Positions 6,988 through 15,196 of a stretch of DNA of 41,471 nucleotides are shown here, in pieces. Under the pieces are notes generated by a model, which searched no databases, was not told the DNA's origin, and saw only the letters and a list, made by a program, of their open reading frames with translations. Source of the DNA: a virus; the IMG/VR virus record IMGVR_UViG_3300023222_000391, positions 1 to 41,471 of that record; one strand, written 5' to 3'. Within the stretch, counting starts at the first letter, position 1; each line of letters opens with the position of its first letter. The position numbers and the translations under genes were made by a program.

Positions 6988-8550
6988 ATGACCTTTAGGA
7001 GCAGACTGGCCAACGGCCTGCAAAAGCTACACATTATAGAGACACCCCGCAGTTACGGAAAGGCAGGAACGCAGCCAATAAACCTTAACAACCTTAAAAC
7101 CTCATTTTCTGAAATTGTATCCCAGCCAGTATGGGGACCGGAAATATCAACAGTCGGTGCATATTCCAGGGAAGGATACACAACCAAGACATTTGATATC
7201 CCTAAACCACCATTCTCACAACAAGTCATACCCATGAAAAACGACGAGGATGTACAATTGGCAATCAATCATCTGGCATCAACTATCACAGGGGGAGAAC
7301 ACTACTGGAAGGGTGCAAGTGATGTAATGACTGATTATATCGAGAATTTCACAAAAGACCTGGACTTTGACTGGTTTGACACCATTCTGGTAAAGGAACT
7401 GTTAGCTTATGGGAATTCAGTATGGAAGCCACGCTTGGGAATTTCGTATATCAGGGGGGCAGATGACCTAATGCATGTCCCCATATCATCGTTTGTCAGA
7501 ATTTGGTGGGACAGGCAAAGAGTGCCATACAAGTATGAATTTAGAGGTTCAGAGTATCAGGGGTATCACAATAAGGAGGATATAATTCATTTCTGTTGGA
7601 ATCCAATTAACGCATCAGCATTTGGTACGGGCTTCATGACCTCTGTCGTATCAAGTAGAGACTTTGAGGATATCACGTCCAATGGCCCGGTGCTGAAAAC
7701 CCTACCATCCATGCTGGACAGGAAATATTCCACAGCCATGGCCATGAACTTGGCAGAAAAGAGGTACATATCCCGTAATATATACCAGGCAGTTGACGCT
7801 GATGATAACGAACGTGCCCAGTTACAGGCAGATCTAAAAAACCTGGAAGTTGGCGAGGACTTTGTAGTGGGGAGTAAGCTGGAAGTACAGGAACTGGGTT
7901 CCCAGCAAAGAGACTTTGACCCCGCAAAATTCACAGATCTCACACAAGGCGCATTATTCAAGGCACTGAACAATTTTTCAGGCAAACAGGGCTCAGAGGA
8001 ATCACACCAGTATGCAAACGCTGAATCCTCAAAAGAAACAGACGAGGCAGGACTGGCATCATTCCCATTTGCAGTGACCAGACAACTAATCAACAAACTA
8101 TTCAAGCCATGGTATGTATCCAATCCCAACTATGACATATCATACGGAGGTGGGATGGTAGGCATCCCATGGGAGGACTGCGAGTATGAGTTAAACTTTG
8201 GCCACATTGAAAAGAAAGACATTGAACTGGAAGAGGCCATAAAACTATTGGAAATTGGCATATCCTCAGGGGCTGTAACTGACCCAATAGAAATCAGGGA
8301 CATTTTAGAACAGAATGGCTTACAACTACGAAAAGAGTACACCGACCAGATTACCCAGCAACAAAACGCAATGGCAATGGATCCTTATAGTATGAACTAT
8401 TCAATGCAGACAGACATCGGTGGGGGTCAGGTATATCCACAGTTTGACAACCAGACTGCAGGAACACCGCCAATGAGCAATGCCATATATGATGACATGG
8501 CAAGAAACCCAAGACCGACAGACATCAGACTAAACTTTACGGAGAAATGA
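6988..8550 (+). CDS. Portal protein
   Basis: A 520-residue protein that forms the dodecameric ring at one capsid vertex, which docks the terminase and connects to the tail. Family signs are the size, the segment FDTILVKELLAYGNSVWKPR followed by IRGADDLMHVPISSFVRIWWD (portal wing and clip region), the DIIHFCWNP strand and the long helical C-terminal part that carries an Asn/Gln-rich tail. It is first in its operon behind late promoter copy 2, with the prohead protease next, the canonical order. Confidence 0.9.
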   Translation: MTFRSRLANGLQKLHIIETPRSYGKAGTQPINLNNLKTSFSEIVSQPVWGPEISTVGAYSREGYTTKTFDIPKPPFSQQVIPMKNDEDVQLAINHLASTITGGEHYWKGASDVMTDYIENFTKDLDFDWFDTILVKELLAYGNSVWKPRLGISYIRGADDLMHVPISSFVRIWWDRQRVPYKYEFRGSEYQGYHNKEDIIHFCWNPINASAFGTGFMTSVVSSRDFEDITSNGPVLKTLPSMLDRKYSTAMAMNLAEKRYISRNIYQAVDADDNERAQLQADLKNLEVGEDFVVGSKLEVQELGSQQRDFDPAKFTDLTQGALFKALNNFSGKQGSEESHQYANAESSKETDEAGLASFPFAVTRQLINKLFKPWYVSNPNYDISYGGGMVGIPWEDCEYELNFGHIEKKDIELEEAIKLLEIGISSGAVTDPIEIRDILEQNGLQLRKEYTDQITQQQNAMAMDPYSMNYSMQTDIGGGQVYPQFDNQTAGTPPMSNAIYDDMARNPRPTDIRLNFTEK

Positions 8551-8554
8551 TAAT

Positions 8555-9961
8555 ATGTCAGGCAATGACGATATCCAAAAAGCCAAGGTACTAAACGAGA
8601 TAATAGCCATAAACCCGCCACTCGGCTCCATACATAATCACCCCGAAGTGCCACCAATAACACTAAATGTCCCAGATACCGGATATCCGCCACAATACTC
8701 GCCACCCTTTGAACCATATTTATCGGAGCCATTACGTCTCAACACCCCAGATGTAGTAGGATATCCCACATATGACCAGACCAACTACGTTGCCACGGGA
8801 TCCAAGGTAAACTCTGAACCGTCAATGCATAATGAGGAGGGCTGGAGTGCAAACAAGGAACCACCCATATCAACACAGGGACTCAACATAGACCCACATA
8901 GCATACTGTTTGAACCGCCAATGAATGAGACCAAATTCTCAGACAAGATAGACAACCAAAGAGATCTGTATCTCCACCCAGACGGAGAACAGCCAGCAAT
9001 GGATGTAAGGGTAGTAAAGGATGAATCATCTCCAGAGATACACATTCATCTTGACATGACAGATCCTGACGAGTTTAAATTTGATGAAACCATAAATGAC
9101 GGTTGGAAAGAAGTGGTACAGTCTCCAAGATTTGAGGCATTCACCAATTCATCATCATTTGTCGGCAATGTGAAATATGACAGGGACACAAATGAAATGA
9201 CCATGATACTAAACGGAAAGGAATATGACTTTTGTAGTGTGCCAGAAAGAAAGTTTGACAGTCTAAAGGGGGCTGGTTCAATGGGCAAGGCATTCAATGA
9301 TATTATAAAAGGGCAGCATGACTGCGGAGGTACCAGACTAAACCTTCCCAGAACCAACAGCCCCATACAGGAATCAATAGGCCAGATTAGAAATGAGTTT
9401 GACTGGCTGTCTGACGAATATCTGGACAGGGTAAGGAAGATAAAATCAGACGGGCAATGGTATTTAATTCGTGCAGGTGCTGAAACTATAACTAATCACA
9501 TGTCAGAAGGGGAACCACATCGACGCAAGCTAGACGGTGACGAACTTCATGCAATGACACGAACCGCTGTAAATAATACCATGGATATAAATCATCTTGG
9601 AGAGAAATTCAAGACAGGCGCCTTGATAGCTGATGCTGAATATGACAAGAAAAGAAAAGAGATACAAATGCTGGTTCACGAGTCAGACCCTGAAATCATT
9701 GAAGCAATACAACAAGGAGACATTACAGCAGTTTCAATTAATGGAGGGGCTCCACGAGACCAAGAAATGAAACCATGTGATGATAACTGTACTAGTTCAG
9801 ATTGTGAAGTATGTATAGTACCTACAGGAGTGATCTTAGGTGAAATTGATGGCATTGCCTTGACATATGTAGTGACTAATCCCAATGGCATGACATGGAG
9901 AGGCAAACATATAGCATATGCCCAACCAGGTGTGAAAAACACTGTCCTACAGGCTTTATAG
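8555..9961 (+). CDS. KTSC domain-prohead protease fusion
   Basis: 468 residues. Residues 1-180 are Pro/Asn-rich and probably disordered. Residues about 199-252 match a KTSC domain (SSSFVGNVKYDRDTNEMTMI, YDFCSVPERKFDSL, AFNDIIKG). Residues about 335-465 look like an HK97-type prohead serine protease: DINHLGEKFKTGAL carries the catalytic His347 and ITAVSINGGAP the nucleophile Ser394. The enzyme would process scaffold and capsid during maturation. Its place between portal and scaffold/MCP fits. The KTSC part in front is unusual and may bind RNA or a partner (inference). Confidence 0.8.
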   Translation: MSGNDDIQKAKVLNEIIAINPPLGSIHNHPEVPPITLNVPDTGYPPQYSPPFEPYLSEPLRLNTPDVVGYPTYDQTNYVATGSKVNSEPSMHNEEGWSANKEPPISTQGLNIDPHSILFEPPMNETKFSDKIDNQRDLYLHPDGEQPAMDVRVVKDESSPEIHIHLDMTDPDEFKFDETINDGWKEVVQSPRFEAFTNSSSFVGNVKYDRDTNEMTMILNGKEYDFCSVPERKFDSLKGAGSMGKAFNDIIKGQHDCGGTRLNLPRTNSPIQESIGQIRNEFDWLSDEYLDRVRKIKSDGQWYLIRAGAETITNHMSEGEPHRRKLDGDELHAMTRTAVNNTMDINHLGEKFKTGALIADAEYDKKRKEIQMLVHESDPEIIEAIQQGDITAVSINGGAPRDQEMKPCDDNCTSSDCEVCIVPTGVILGEIDGIALTYVVTNPNGMTWRGKHIAYAQPGVKNTVLQAL

Positions 9962-9982
9962 TTAATAATACAACAGACATTA

Positions 9983-10525
9983 ATGGTTTGGAAAAGTCTT
10001 GAGGCTCAAAGAGAATGGAGAGCAAAGACACCTGAAAAACAAAGGGCATATGCTAAACGAGATTGGAAACGAACCAAATCAAACTCTGTTCTTTTAGATA
10101 AGAAACATAAACACGACAAGGAATGTAGAGAGAAAAATATAGAATTTAGTAGACAAAGAGAAAGAATATCTTCAAAGAAATATAGATTGGCTCATCCTGA
10201 CCGAAGAAAAATAAGTTGTAAGAAATGGGAACTGAACAATCCTGAAAAGATATTAATCAAATTACAAAGACATTTAAAAAAGATTTCAAGAGAGACAAAT
10301 CTCCGAGTATATCAATTTACATTTGCCTTAAGGGGTTGGTCATCATTTGTAAGAAACCGAGATAGTAGAATATGTCAAGTATGTGGTCGTACTGCAAAAC
10401 TATCTCATCACATAATTCACAAGGTAAAATATCCAAAATTGGCACTAAACATGGGTAATGGCATATCTCTATGCGACAAGTGTCATAACGAAGTTCATGG
10501 AAAAAAACTAATAACACTCAAATAA
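9983..10525 (+). CDS. HNH homing endonuclease
   Basis: 180 residues. Residues 1-100 are very basic, Lys/Arg-rich helices for DNA binding. The C-terminus carries an HNH core: CQVC (131-134), His142-His143, Asn156 in LNMGNG, and CDKCHNEVH (164-172) with zinc cysteines and the last His. It is inserted between protease and scaffold, so it is probably a free-standing homing gene. Its stop TAA lies inside late promoter copy 3, which leaves scaffold expression intact. Confidence 0.85.
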   Translation: MVWKSLEAQREWRAKTPEKQRAYAKRDWKRTKSNSVLLDKKHKHDKECREKNIEFSRQRERISSKKYRLAHPDRRKISCKKWELNNPEKILIKLQRHLKKISRETNLRVYQFTFALRGWSSFVRNRDSRICQVCGRTAKLSHHIIHKVKYPKLALNMGNGISLCDKCHNEVHGKKLITLK

Positions 10526-10527
10526 AA
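10510..10527 (+). promoter_or_regulatory. Late viral promoter motif, copy 3 (scaffold)
   Basis: AATAACACTCAAATAAAA; AACAC begins 34 nt before ATG 10547. The motif overlaps the last codons of the HNH gene. Confidence 0.75.
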
Positions 10528-10546
10528 ACAGCCCAAACAACATTGA

Positions 10547-11350
10547 ATGACTTCAAAATCCAATATAGGTGCACGACTAAAAGCGTGTAATTGTATTGCA
10601 GATGCAAGAAAAGTTTTACAGGAAGCAAATGCAGGTCCGGCAGTTAAAAAACTGGTAGAGACAGCATATGCACTCCGAGACCAGGACAACATTAAACGAA
10701 GTTTCATAGACTCGGCAATCCAAGAGATGGATGACCCAAAAGGCTCAAAGCCATTTGTAGCCAATGTCGGAGATGGTGAGGATGATGTTGACAAAAAGGT
10801 TACAGAGTCCGGTGATATAGTAAGCGGATCAGGAACCTCAGGCTCTGAACAATCCTCAGATACTATACAGCCATATCCAAAGGAAGGTACAGAAGGGCAG
10901 GTTACTGGTTTGGAATCAGCATCAGGTGAAGACCAGATGAAAGAGGGCATGCCACCGCCACCAAACGGAATGCCACAAGGCCCAATGCCTCCAATCGCAC
11001 CACAACTCATGCAAGGCATGCAGCCACAGTTACCACCTGGACTAAACCCGGCAGTACTTCAGCAAATGCAATACACGGTTAAAGAAGCATTGAAACCAAT
11101 CCTAACACATGTAGCCCGACAGCAAGAGGCAATCAAGGCACTTGACAGTCGTCTAAGGGAGACGGAAACAAACAAAGCTTCCATGACCTTGGATATTGGC
11201 TCTGTGAAGGAAAATGCAATGGCAAGAAATATTCATGAAACCACATCGTTTAATGACGGCCTCCCAAAAGTATCATTTAATCGAATGAAGCTTGAAGAGA
11301 CCAGAAACGAGATATATGAAATGAATAACATGCTGAATGGCGCTCAATGA
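10547..11350 (+). CDS. Probable capsid scaffold protein, 267 aa
   Basis: An acidic N-terminal half, a Pro/Met/Gln-rich linker (about residues 135-175), then a helical coiled-coil segment (RQQEAIKALDSRLRETETNK). Low complexity, helical content and the position between protease and decoration/capsid genes fit a scaffold cleaved by the upstream protease. No sequence motif proves it. It has its own late promoter and is followed by a T-rich terminator. Confidence 0.65.
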   Translation: MTSKSNIGARLKACNCIADARKVLQEANAGPAVKKLVETAYALRDQDNIKRSFIDSAIQEMDDPKGSKPFVANVGDGEDDVDKKVTESGDIVSGSGTSGSEQSSDTIQPYPKEGTEGQVTGLESASGEDQMKEGMPPPPNGMPQGPMPPIAPQLMQGMQPQLPPGLNPAVLQQMQYTVKEALKPILTHVARQQEAIKALDSRLRETETNKASMTLDIGSVKENAMARNIHETTSFNDGLPKVSFNRMKLEETRNEIYEMNNMLNGAQ

Positions 11351-11361
11351 ATAATAACCAA

Positions 11362-11373
11362 TTTCTCTTTTTT
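11362..11373 (+). terminator. T-rich terminator after the scaffold gene
   Basis: TTTCTCTTTTTT within 25 nt of the scaffold stop matches the oligo-T signals that terminate archaeal transcription. Confidence 0.5.
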
Positions 11374-11440
11374 AATATTTATTAAGAAGTATTGAATATC
11401 CTTCATGACTAGTAGCAATCTGTGAAAAGCATAGAGAGAA

Positions 11441-11519
11441 CGTAAAATATCTCTGGAGGAATAATAGATGGTTCGATAAACCCTATACCGTTAGTGACCG
11501 ATACAATCACAGTTTTACG
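11441..11519 (+). ncRNA. Possible structured RNA, about 79 nt
   Basis: CGTAAAA (11441-11447) pairs with TTTTACG (11513-11519), and GTGA/TCAC forms a hairpin near the 3' end. The size is tRNA-like but there is no canonical T-loop, so a tRNA call is rejected. The strand is uncertain. Confidence 0.25.
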
Positions 11520-11577
11520 GCTGGAAATTGTTATGTGGCACAATAGGGAGTTAATATTTTTAACAAATAATAACAAG

Positions 11578-11676
11578 GTTAGTTATCCATAGAATAGTAT
11601 ATGCGACCTACACGGTGGATGGACCCGACAGACCTTACCTCGTCATGTAGGATACGAGACGGTCACCACAACTAAC
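11578..11676 (+). ncRNA. Possible structured RNA, about 99 nt
   Basis: GTTAGTT (11578-11584) pairs with AACTAAC (11670-11676). Inside, CCTACA (11607-11612) pairs with TGTAGG (11646-11651), and CTCG/CGAG can also pair. It resembles 737-836 in length and in its 7-bp closing helix, though not in sequence. The strand is uncertain. Confidence 0.3.
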
Positions 11677-11968
11677 AATCCTCAATTGGGCGCATATGCA
11701 AACATTCATCGTACATCCTCATACAGTGAGAACAGTTCCAGCATAACAGCTGCAATCCCTCAGGGTAATGAGTAGGATGAGTAATCACGTCCTGTCTTGT
11801 ATTTCCTGATGAATCTGCCACATGCAGAAATTCATTGGCCTGCACCCTGCAACAGACACATGCAGGATCATCCCCGCCGTAATGAGTCATGGCCAAATCA
11901 TGAAAGTGTCTGTAACGTTTCTTGTCTCTTTTTAGAGCCCGTTCTCTATATCGTTGATAATTATTCAT
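11672..11968 (-). CDS. HNH-like zinc protein, probably lacking the catalytic His
   Basis: 98 residues with the layout of small phage HNH proteins: CVCC (37-40), a middle loop, then HPTHYPEGLQLLCWNCSH with the second Cys pair. The usual xxIDH motif after the first Cys pair is replaced by FLHVADSSG, so the first catalytic His seems absent and the protein may bind DNA without cutting. It is on the minus strand inside the late virion block, downstream of another minus-strand gene. Confidence 0.7.
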   Translation of the reverse strand: MNNYQRYRERALKRDKKRYRHFHDLAMTHYGGDDPACVCCRVQANEFLHVADSSGNTRQDVITHPTHYPEGLQLLCWNCSHCMRMYDECLHMRPIEDC

Positions 11969-11983
11969 TTTCTTTTGGATAGT

Positions 11984-12175
11984 TTATCGTTTCCAAAATG
12001 GTTTTTTCCTTTCTAGATAAACATCTATAATTTCATTCATCCTCTTGAGGTTTGCTTTGGCCTCTTTTGTATTTTCAGCCTTGTAGTATGGGAGACAGTC
12101 AATGACTAACAGATCTCCATATTCCTTGGTGGACATTATCTTAAAGTTAACTTTTGATAGTTTCACAGTCTCCAC
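11984..12175 (-). CDS. Small hypothetical protein, 63 aa, minus strand
   Basis: It begins 3 nt from the + strand GTG at 12179 and is transcribed towards the HNH-like gene, 15 nt upstream of it. The protein is basic with a helical C-terminal half (KEAKANLKRMNEIIDVYLER). It contains the palindrome AAAGTTAACTTT in its coding sequence. It could be a regulator of the adjacent capsid operon, but no fold is recognised. Confidence 0.55.
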   Translation of the reverse strand: METVKLSKVNFKIMSTKEYGDLLVIDCLPYYKAENTKEAKANLKRMNEIIDVYLERKKPFWKR

Positions 12176-12196
12176 TACGTGAAATACTTAGTCCCC

Positions 12197-12203
12197 TATA
12201 TAG
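12197..12203 (+). promoter_or_regulatory. TATA-like box of the decoration/MCP operon
   Basis: TATATAG about 27 nt before ATG 12224 fits an archaeal leaderless promoter. The AATAACACTC late motif is absent here, so the capsid operon may have its own control. Confidence 0.4.
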
Positions 12204-12223
12204 TATTGCCAAAAAACCATACT

Positions 12224-12697
12224 ATGGCAGATTTATACACAGGACTTGAAAATGGCCCTATAGATGGCGGAACAGCTGGCAATATCGTAATCGAAGCTAT
12301 TGCAAGCGAAGCCGTGGATCTTGGAGCACCTGTAATTCTTGTCGCAGCAGCCACTGGTGAGAGATTACCAAGAGTTGCACCTGATGATACACAGGGAGCA
12401 TACGCTATGGGCGTAGTTGTTGCCGGTGTAATAGATGGTACATTCTCTGGGTCAGATCAATCAGCAGCCGATGCAGCGGGAGAAGCAGTATCTGTTTGTA
12501 TATTCGGACGTTGCAAAGTCAAAGTCAACGGTAACTCAGCCGCTATCCTATTGGGGAGCAATCTTACAATAGATGCAGTTGACGGCATCGCTGAACTGGC
12601 CGCAGCATCAGACGAAGTATTTGGTAAGGCATTATTGGCTACCACTGGCGCAAGTGATATTATCCCTTGCTTGGTAAATCCAATGGGGGTACTATAG
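12224..12697 (+). CDS. Capsid decoration / head protein, 157 aa
   Basis: Small, Ala/Gly/Val-rich and beta-rich, encoded directly before the major capsid protein, as decoration or stabilisation proteins usually are. The patterns VIEAIASEAVDLGAPVILVA and RVAPDDTQGAYAMGVVVAG recall DUF2190-type head proteins (tentative). ATG 12224 (MADLYTG) is preferred: an upstream GTG at 12179 would add 15 residues but would place the TATA-like box inside the gene. Confidence 0.75.
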   Translation: MADLYTGLENGPIDGGTAGNIVIEAIASEAVDLGAPVILVAAATGERLPRVAPDDTQGAYAMGVVVAGVIDGTFSGSDQSAADAAGEAVSVCIFGRCKVKVNGNSAAILLGSNLTIDAVDGIAELAAASDEVFGKALLATTGASDIIPCLVNPMGVL

Positions 12698-13873
12698 TTG
12701 CCTGCCAAGGAAAAATGGACACGTCAATCCATCCTAAATCTGGACGAACTGGCTCATGTACAGGAGACATTGGCAGTTAATGCCGATGCAAGAGCAAAGA
12801 GTGGCGAAAAGTTTGATATCTGGAGACCCATCAGGGAAACCCCGTTATCAGTATTTTTCGACAAAGCTGAACATTCATTTGAGAACATGAAATTGAATCC
12901 AAATCTCGCAAAGATCTGGCATTCAAGATACGGTCTTAGAATGGGAGACATGGTCAATGGCCATGGAAACCTACGAGAGACAGTAAATGTTCCAAACAGC
13001 CTGTCAGCTTTAAAGATTGCAGATGAGATTATCGAGGGTGCAGAACCTTGGAGTGACTGGAAACAATATTCCAGACTAATCCAAATGGACACACCAAAGG
13101 TAAACGTGCCAATAACCAAATACACCGACACAGTCGGAGGAGCAGCAGCTGACACAATGGCCATCTTCGCAGAAGGTGGTACAGGAAAGGCCCCAACAAT
13201 TGGCGGCAAATCCGAACCAGTTGAGTTAGACTGTTCAGGTACAAACAACTCCTATAGAGGAACTATAGAAGTCCAAAGAAACGATGTCAAAGACAACAAC
13301 TTCCTAGCTGTAGAGCAGCCACTAAAGAACGCCGGAAATATGTTTTATTTCAATATTGGAAAAGACATTATCGACACTTTAATAGCAGACACTACAGTTA
13401 ACACCGACACAAGAGCAAGCCTGGATCTTGCAACCTCTGTTCACTCAGAGTTCGAGGCATTATCCAATGTCATTCGAAGCAAGTTCCCAGGAACTCAAAG
13501 GAACAGGGCAGATACCATGTTTATCCACCCAGGAGATGCATTCCAAGCAGTAGCCACCTCTACAGGTGCAAGCGGAACATATCCATTTTTGTCACGATTC
13601 ATCCTAGGTCCAACCGACCAGACAGATGTAGTGAATAATTCTGGAATGGCAGCATCACTCGGACTGAAGAACGTATGGGAAACCCCACAAATCACGGAAG
13701 GTACTGTAATGATTACCAAACGTGACGTTGCACAAGTAGTCGGATTGAGAGAAGATCTCACACTAGAGAACTTTGACCTGACCACAGGCGGACTCTATGA
13801 GACTGACCTTGTAGTCAGATACCAACCAAAGGAAGCCCATGAGGATGGGGCCTTTAAAGTGACTTCCTTCTAG
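12698..13873 (+). CDS. Major capsid protein, HK97 fold
   Basis: 391 residues, starting with TTG directly after the decoration stop. The N-terminal helical arm (ILNLDELAHVQETLAVNADA) precedes a domain whose features fit HK97-type shells: a long spine-like helix with VHSEFEALSNVIRSKF, the loop FIHPGDAFQAV, VMITKRDVAQVVGLREDLTLENF and the final VVRYQPKEAHEDGAFKVTSF strand. The position after decoration protein and scaffold, and the T-tract terminator behind it, suit a strongly expressed capsid gene. Confidence 0.88.
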   Translation: MPAKEKWTRQSILNLDELAHVQETLAVNADARAKSGEKFDIWRPIRETPLSVFFDKAEHSFENMKLNPNLAKIWHSRYGLRMGDMVNGHGNLRETVNVPNSLSALKIADEIIEGAEPWSDWKQYSRLIQMDTPKVNVPITKYTDTVGGAAADTMAIFAEGGTGKAPTIGGKSEPVELDCSGTNNSYRGTIEVQRNDVKDNNFLAVEQPLKNAGNMFYFNIGKDIIDTLIADTTVNTDTRASLDLATSVHSEFEALSNVIRSKFPGTQRNRADTMFIHPGDAFQAVATSTGASGTYPFLSRFILGPTDQTDVVNNSGMAASLGLKNVWETPQITEGTVMITKRDVAQVVGLREDLTLENFDLTTGGLYETDLVVRYQPKEAHEDGAFKVTSF

Positions 13874-13881
13874 GAATCACA

Positions 13882-13895
13882 TCTTTCTTTTTTTT
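13882..13895 (+). terminator. T-tract terminator after the major capsid gene
   Basis: A T/C-rich run ending in eight T bases, 8-22 nt behind the MCP stop and immediately before late promoter copy 4. Confidence 0.6.
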
Positions 13896-13910
13896 AACAC
13901 TCAAATAAAA
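13893..13910 (+). promoter_or_regulatory. Late viral promoter motif, copy 4
   Basis: TTTAACACTCAAATAAAA; AACAC begins 33 nt before ATG 13929. Confidence 0.75.
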
Positions 13911-13928
13911 TCATTATACTCTAACGTC

Positions 13929-14150
13929 ATGGCAGGAACACGTGCAGGACAACACAAAGTAGAAGGACTTGGTGGTGATATCACACTTGGAATAGACAAT
14001 AATGATATTTATCAGGTCATGCCATCAGAGAGAACACAGCTAAGAACTTTTGAGGACTTGCGCGTATTGGATTTGCTAGACAGTATTGACAGTTCACTAA
14101 AAACACTTTTAGATTATATGAAAGAAATTGTAGGTGATAAGCTTGGTTAG
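13929..14150 (+). CDS. Small virion protein, 73 aa
   Basis: First gene behind late promoter copy 4. The N-terminus is flexible and Gly-rich, followed by a helical end (LRVLDLLDSIDSSLKTLLDYMKEIV). The gene overlaps the next one. It could be a trimerising base for the following proteins; function unknown. Confidence 0.7.
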   Translation: MAGTRAGQHKVEGLGGDITLGIDNNDIYQVMPSERTQLRTFEDLRVLDLLDSIDSSLKTLLDYMKEIVGDKLG

Positions 14151-14718
14151 GGTAGAATCTGGTTCTGGTATAACTAATGTTGCAAAAGTTGGCAGTAATC
14201 TAAGATTATGGATTGACGCAGTCCAAAAGACAGCAGAAAATGAGGCCATAGATAACGGAGACGGCTACAACCTAAACACAGGCCAGATTGTATTGTCTGC
14301 CACTACGGCCGTAATGTATGTTAAAAACAACGAAGACAAGAGTCTGTTCATATCCTCGATAGCAATAGGAATAGGCACCGGAAGTTTTTCAGACAATGTA
14401 GAAATATTCATAGTCAGGAATCCCACTGCCGGAACAATGATTACAGCAGGTATCAGCATTGACCAAAACGCAAACAGAGATTTTGGAAGCGCAAAAACAT
14501 TAACAGCTGATGCCTTTAAGGGAGCCAGTGGAGAAACATTCACAGACGGAACTGACACCATACTAATTGCCCAGAACGGCCAAGGCAGGGTATTTGCCAA
14601 TATCAACATGGTACTGCAAAAAGGAAACAGCATAGGAGTACGAATAAATCCCAATTTATCCTCTGGGTCTGTCGAAGCATATGCGGCACTTATCTGTCAT
14701 CTTGAAACTGAAACGTAA
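14143..14718 (+). CDS. Probable head/tail appendage protein, about 191 aa
   Basis: A beta-rich protein with segments such as QIVLSATTAVMYVKNNEDKS and NSIGVRINPNLSSGSVEAYA, in the style of virion surface proteins. The TTG at 14143, overlapping the previous stop, or the GTG at 14134 could be the start. It is followed by a functionally similar beta-rich protein, and the two probably assemble together on the capsid. Confidence 0.65.
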   Translation: MVRVESGSGITNVAKVGSNLRLWIDAVQKTAENEAIDNGDGYNLNTGQIVLSATTAVMYVKNNEDKSLFISSIAIGIGTGSFSDNVEIFIVRNPTAGTMITAGISIDQNANRDFGSAKTLTADAFKGASGETFTDGTDTILIAQNGQGRVFANINMVLQKGNSIGVRINPNLSSGSVEAYAALICHLETET

Positions 14719-15167
14719 TGATAGATGTCAGAATCAGTGATGATGCATCAAGTAATACTGCCAAGGTAACAGAACACAATCAGCTTGTAGTAGGGAATCT
14801 TGATTTCTCAGTCTCCATCCAGCATGACATGAATGTGGATGACACTGCATTTAATTTCTTCAAGCCAAGATCAGGCCACATATTCATCATAACTGACATC
14901 ATAGTTAACGCAACAAGACTGATAACAGCACAGGGCAGCATAGTGGAGGTATATGAGGCAAGCGACGAATTATCCACTATAGTGAATAAACCACTATTCA
15001 AGTTTGATGTCGCACGCCAGCAAGTCATATCATTGCCAGGACTAAACATCGGGATTACAGAAGGTGAGTTCCTTAGTGCAAAATGTGACAGTGACACTAT
15101 ATTCTTGACTATCTGTGGATATTTTGCTGCAAGTCAAGCCAAACGGGCAAGACCTTCTATATCCTAA
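14718..15167 (+). CDS. Probable virion structural protein, 149 aa
   Basis: Coupled to the previous gene (TAATG). The sequence is beta-rich (HIFIITDIIVNATRLITAQGSIVEVYEA, FLSAKCDSDTIFLTICGYF), like small head-fibre or baseplate jelly-roll proteins. No family is certain. Its stop is immediately followed by a promoter-like variant and a possible non-coding RNA. Confidence 0.65.
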   Translation: MIDVRISDDASSNTAKVTEHNQLVVGNLDFSVSIQHDMNVDDTAFNFFKPRSGHIFIITDIIVNATRLITAQGSIVEVYEASDELSTIVNKPLFKFDVARQQVISLPGLNIGITEGEFLSAKCDSDTIFLTICGYFAASQAKRARPSIS

Positions 15168-15185
15168 TAACACTTGTGTTATAAT
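15166..15185 (+). promoter_or_regulatory. Late-promoter variant before a non-coding stretch
   Basis: AATAACACTTGTGTTATAAT shares AATAACACT with the late motif and forms a 7-bp palindrome (ATAACAC/GTGTTAT). By the 33-36-nt rule it would start RNA synthesis near 15202-15205. No coding frame begins there, but a structured RNA-like stretch does. It might instead act as a hairpin terminator. Confidence 0.4.
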
Positions 15186-15196
15186 GTAATTTAAGT

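Larger units (their letters stand above)
11351..11671. other. Intergenic region with two possible structured RNAs
   Basis: No supported frame. It starts with a T-rich terminator tract (11362-11373). Then come two self-pairing stretches: 11441-11519, closed by CGTAAAA/TTTTACG, and 11578-11676, closed by GTTAGTT/AACTAAC with CCTACA/TGTAGG inside. A TATA-like TTTTTAACAAATAATAA lies between them. The region sits at a strand switch: two minus-strand genes converge on it. Confidence 0.5.

Noticed and set aside
7587-8129. 180-codon minus-strand frame
   Set aside because: Antisense to the portal gene; Ser/Ala/Leu-rich shadow translation without motif or promoter.
11441-11519. tRNA-like 79-nt element
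   Set aside because: The T-arm has only 4 bp and the loop lacks the conserved TTC/CGA bases.
12754-13248. 164-codon minus-strand frame
   Set aside because: Antisense to the major capsid gene.
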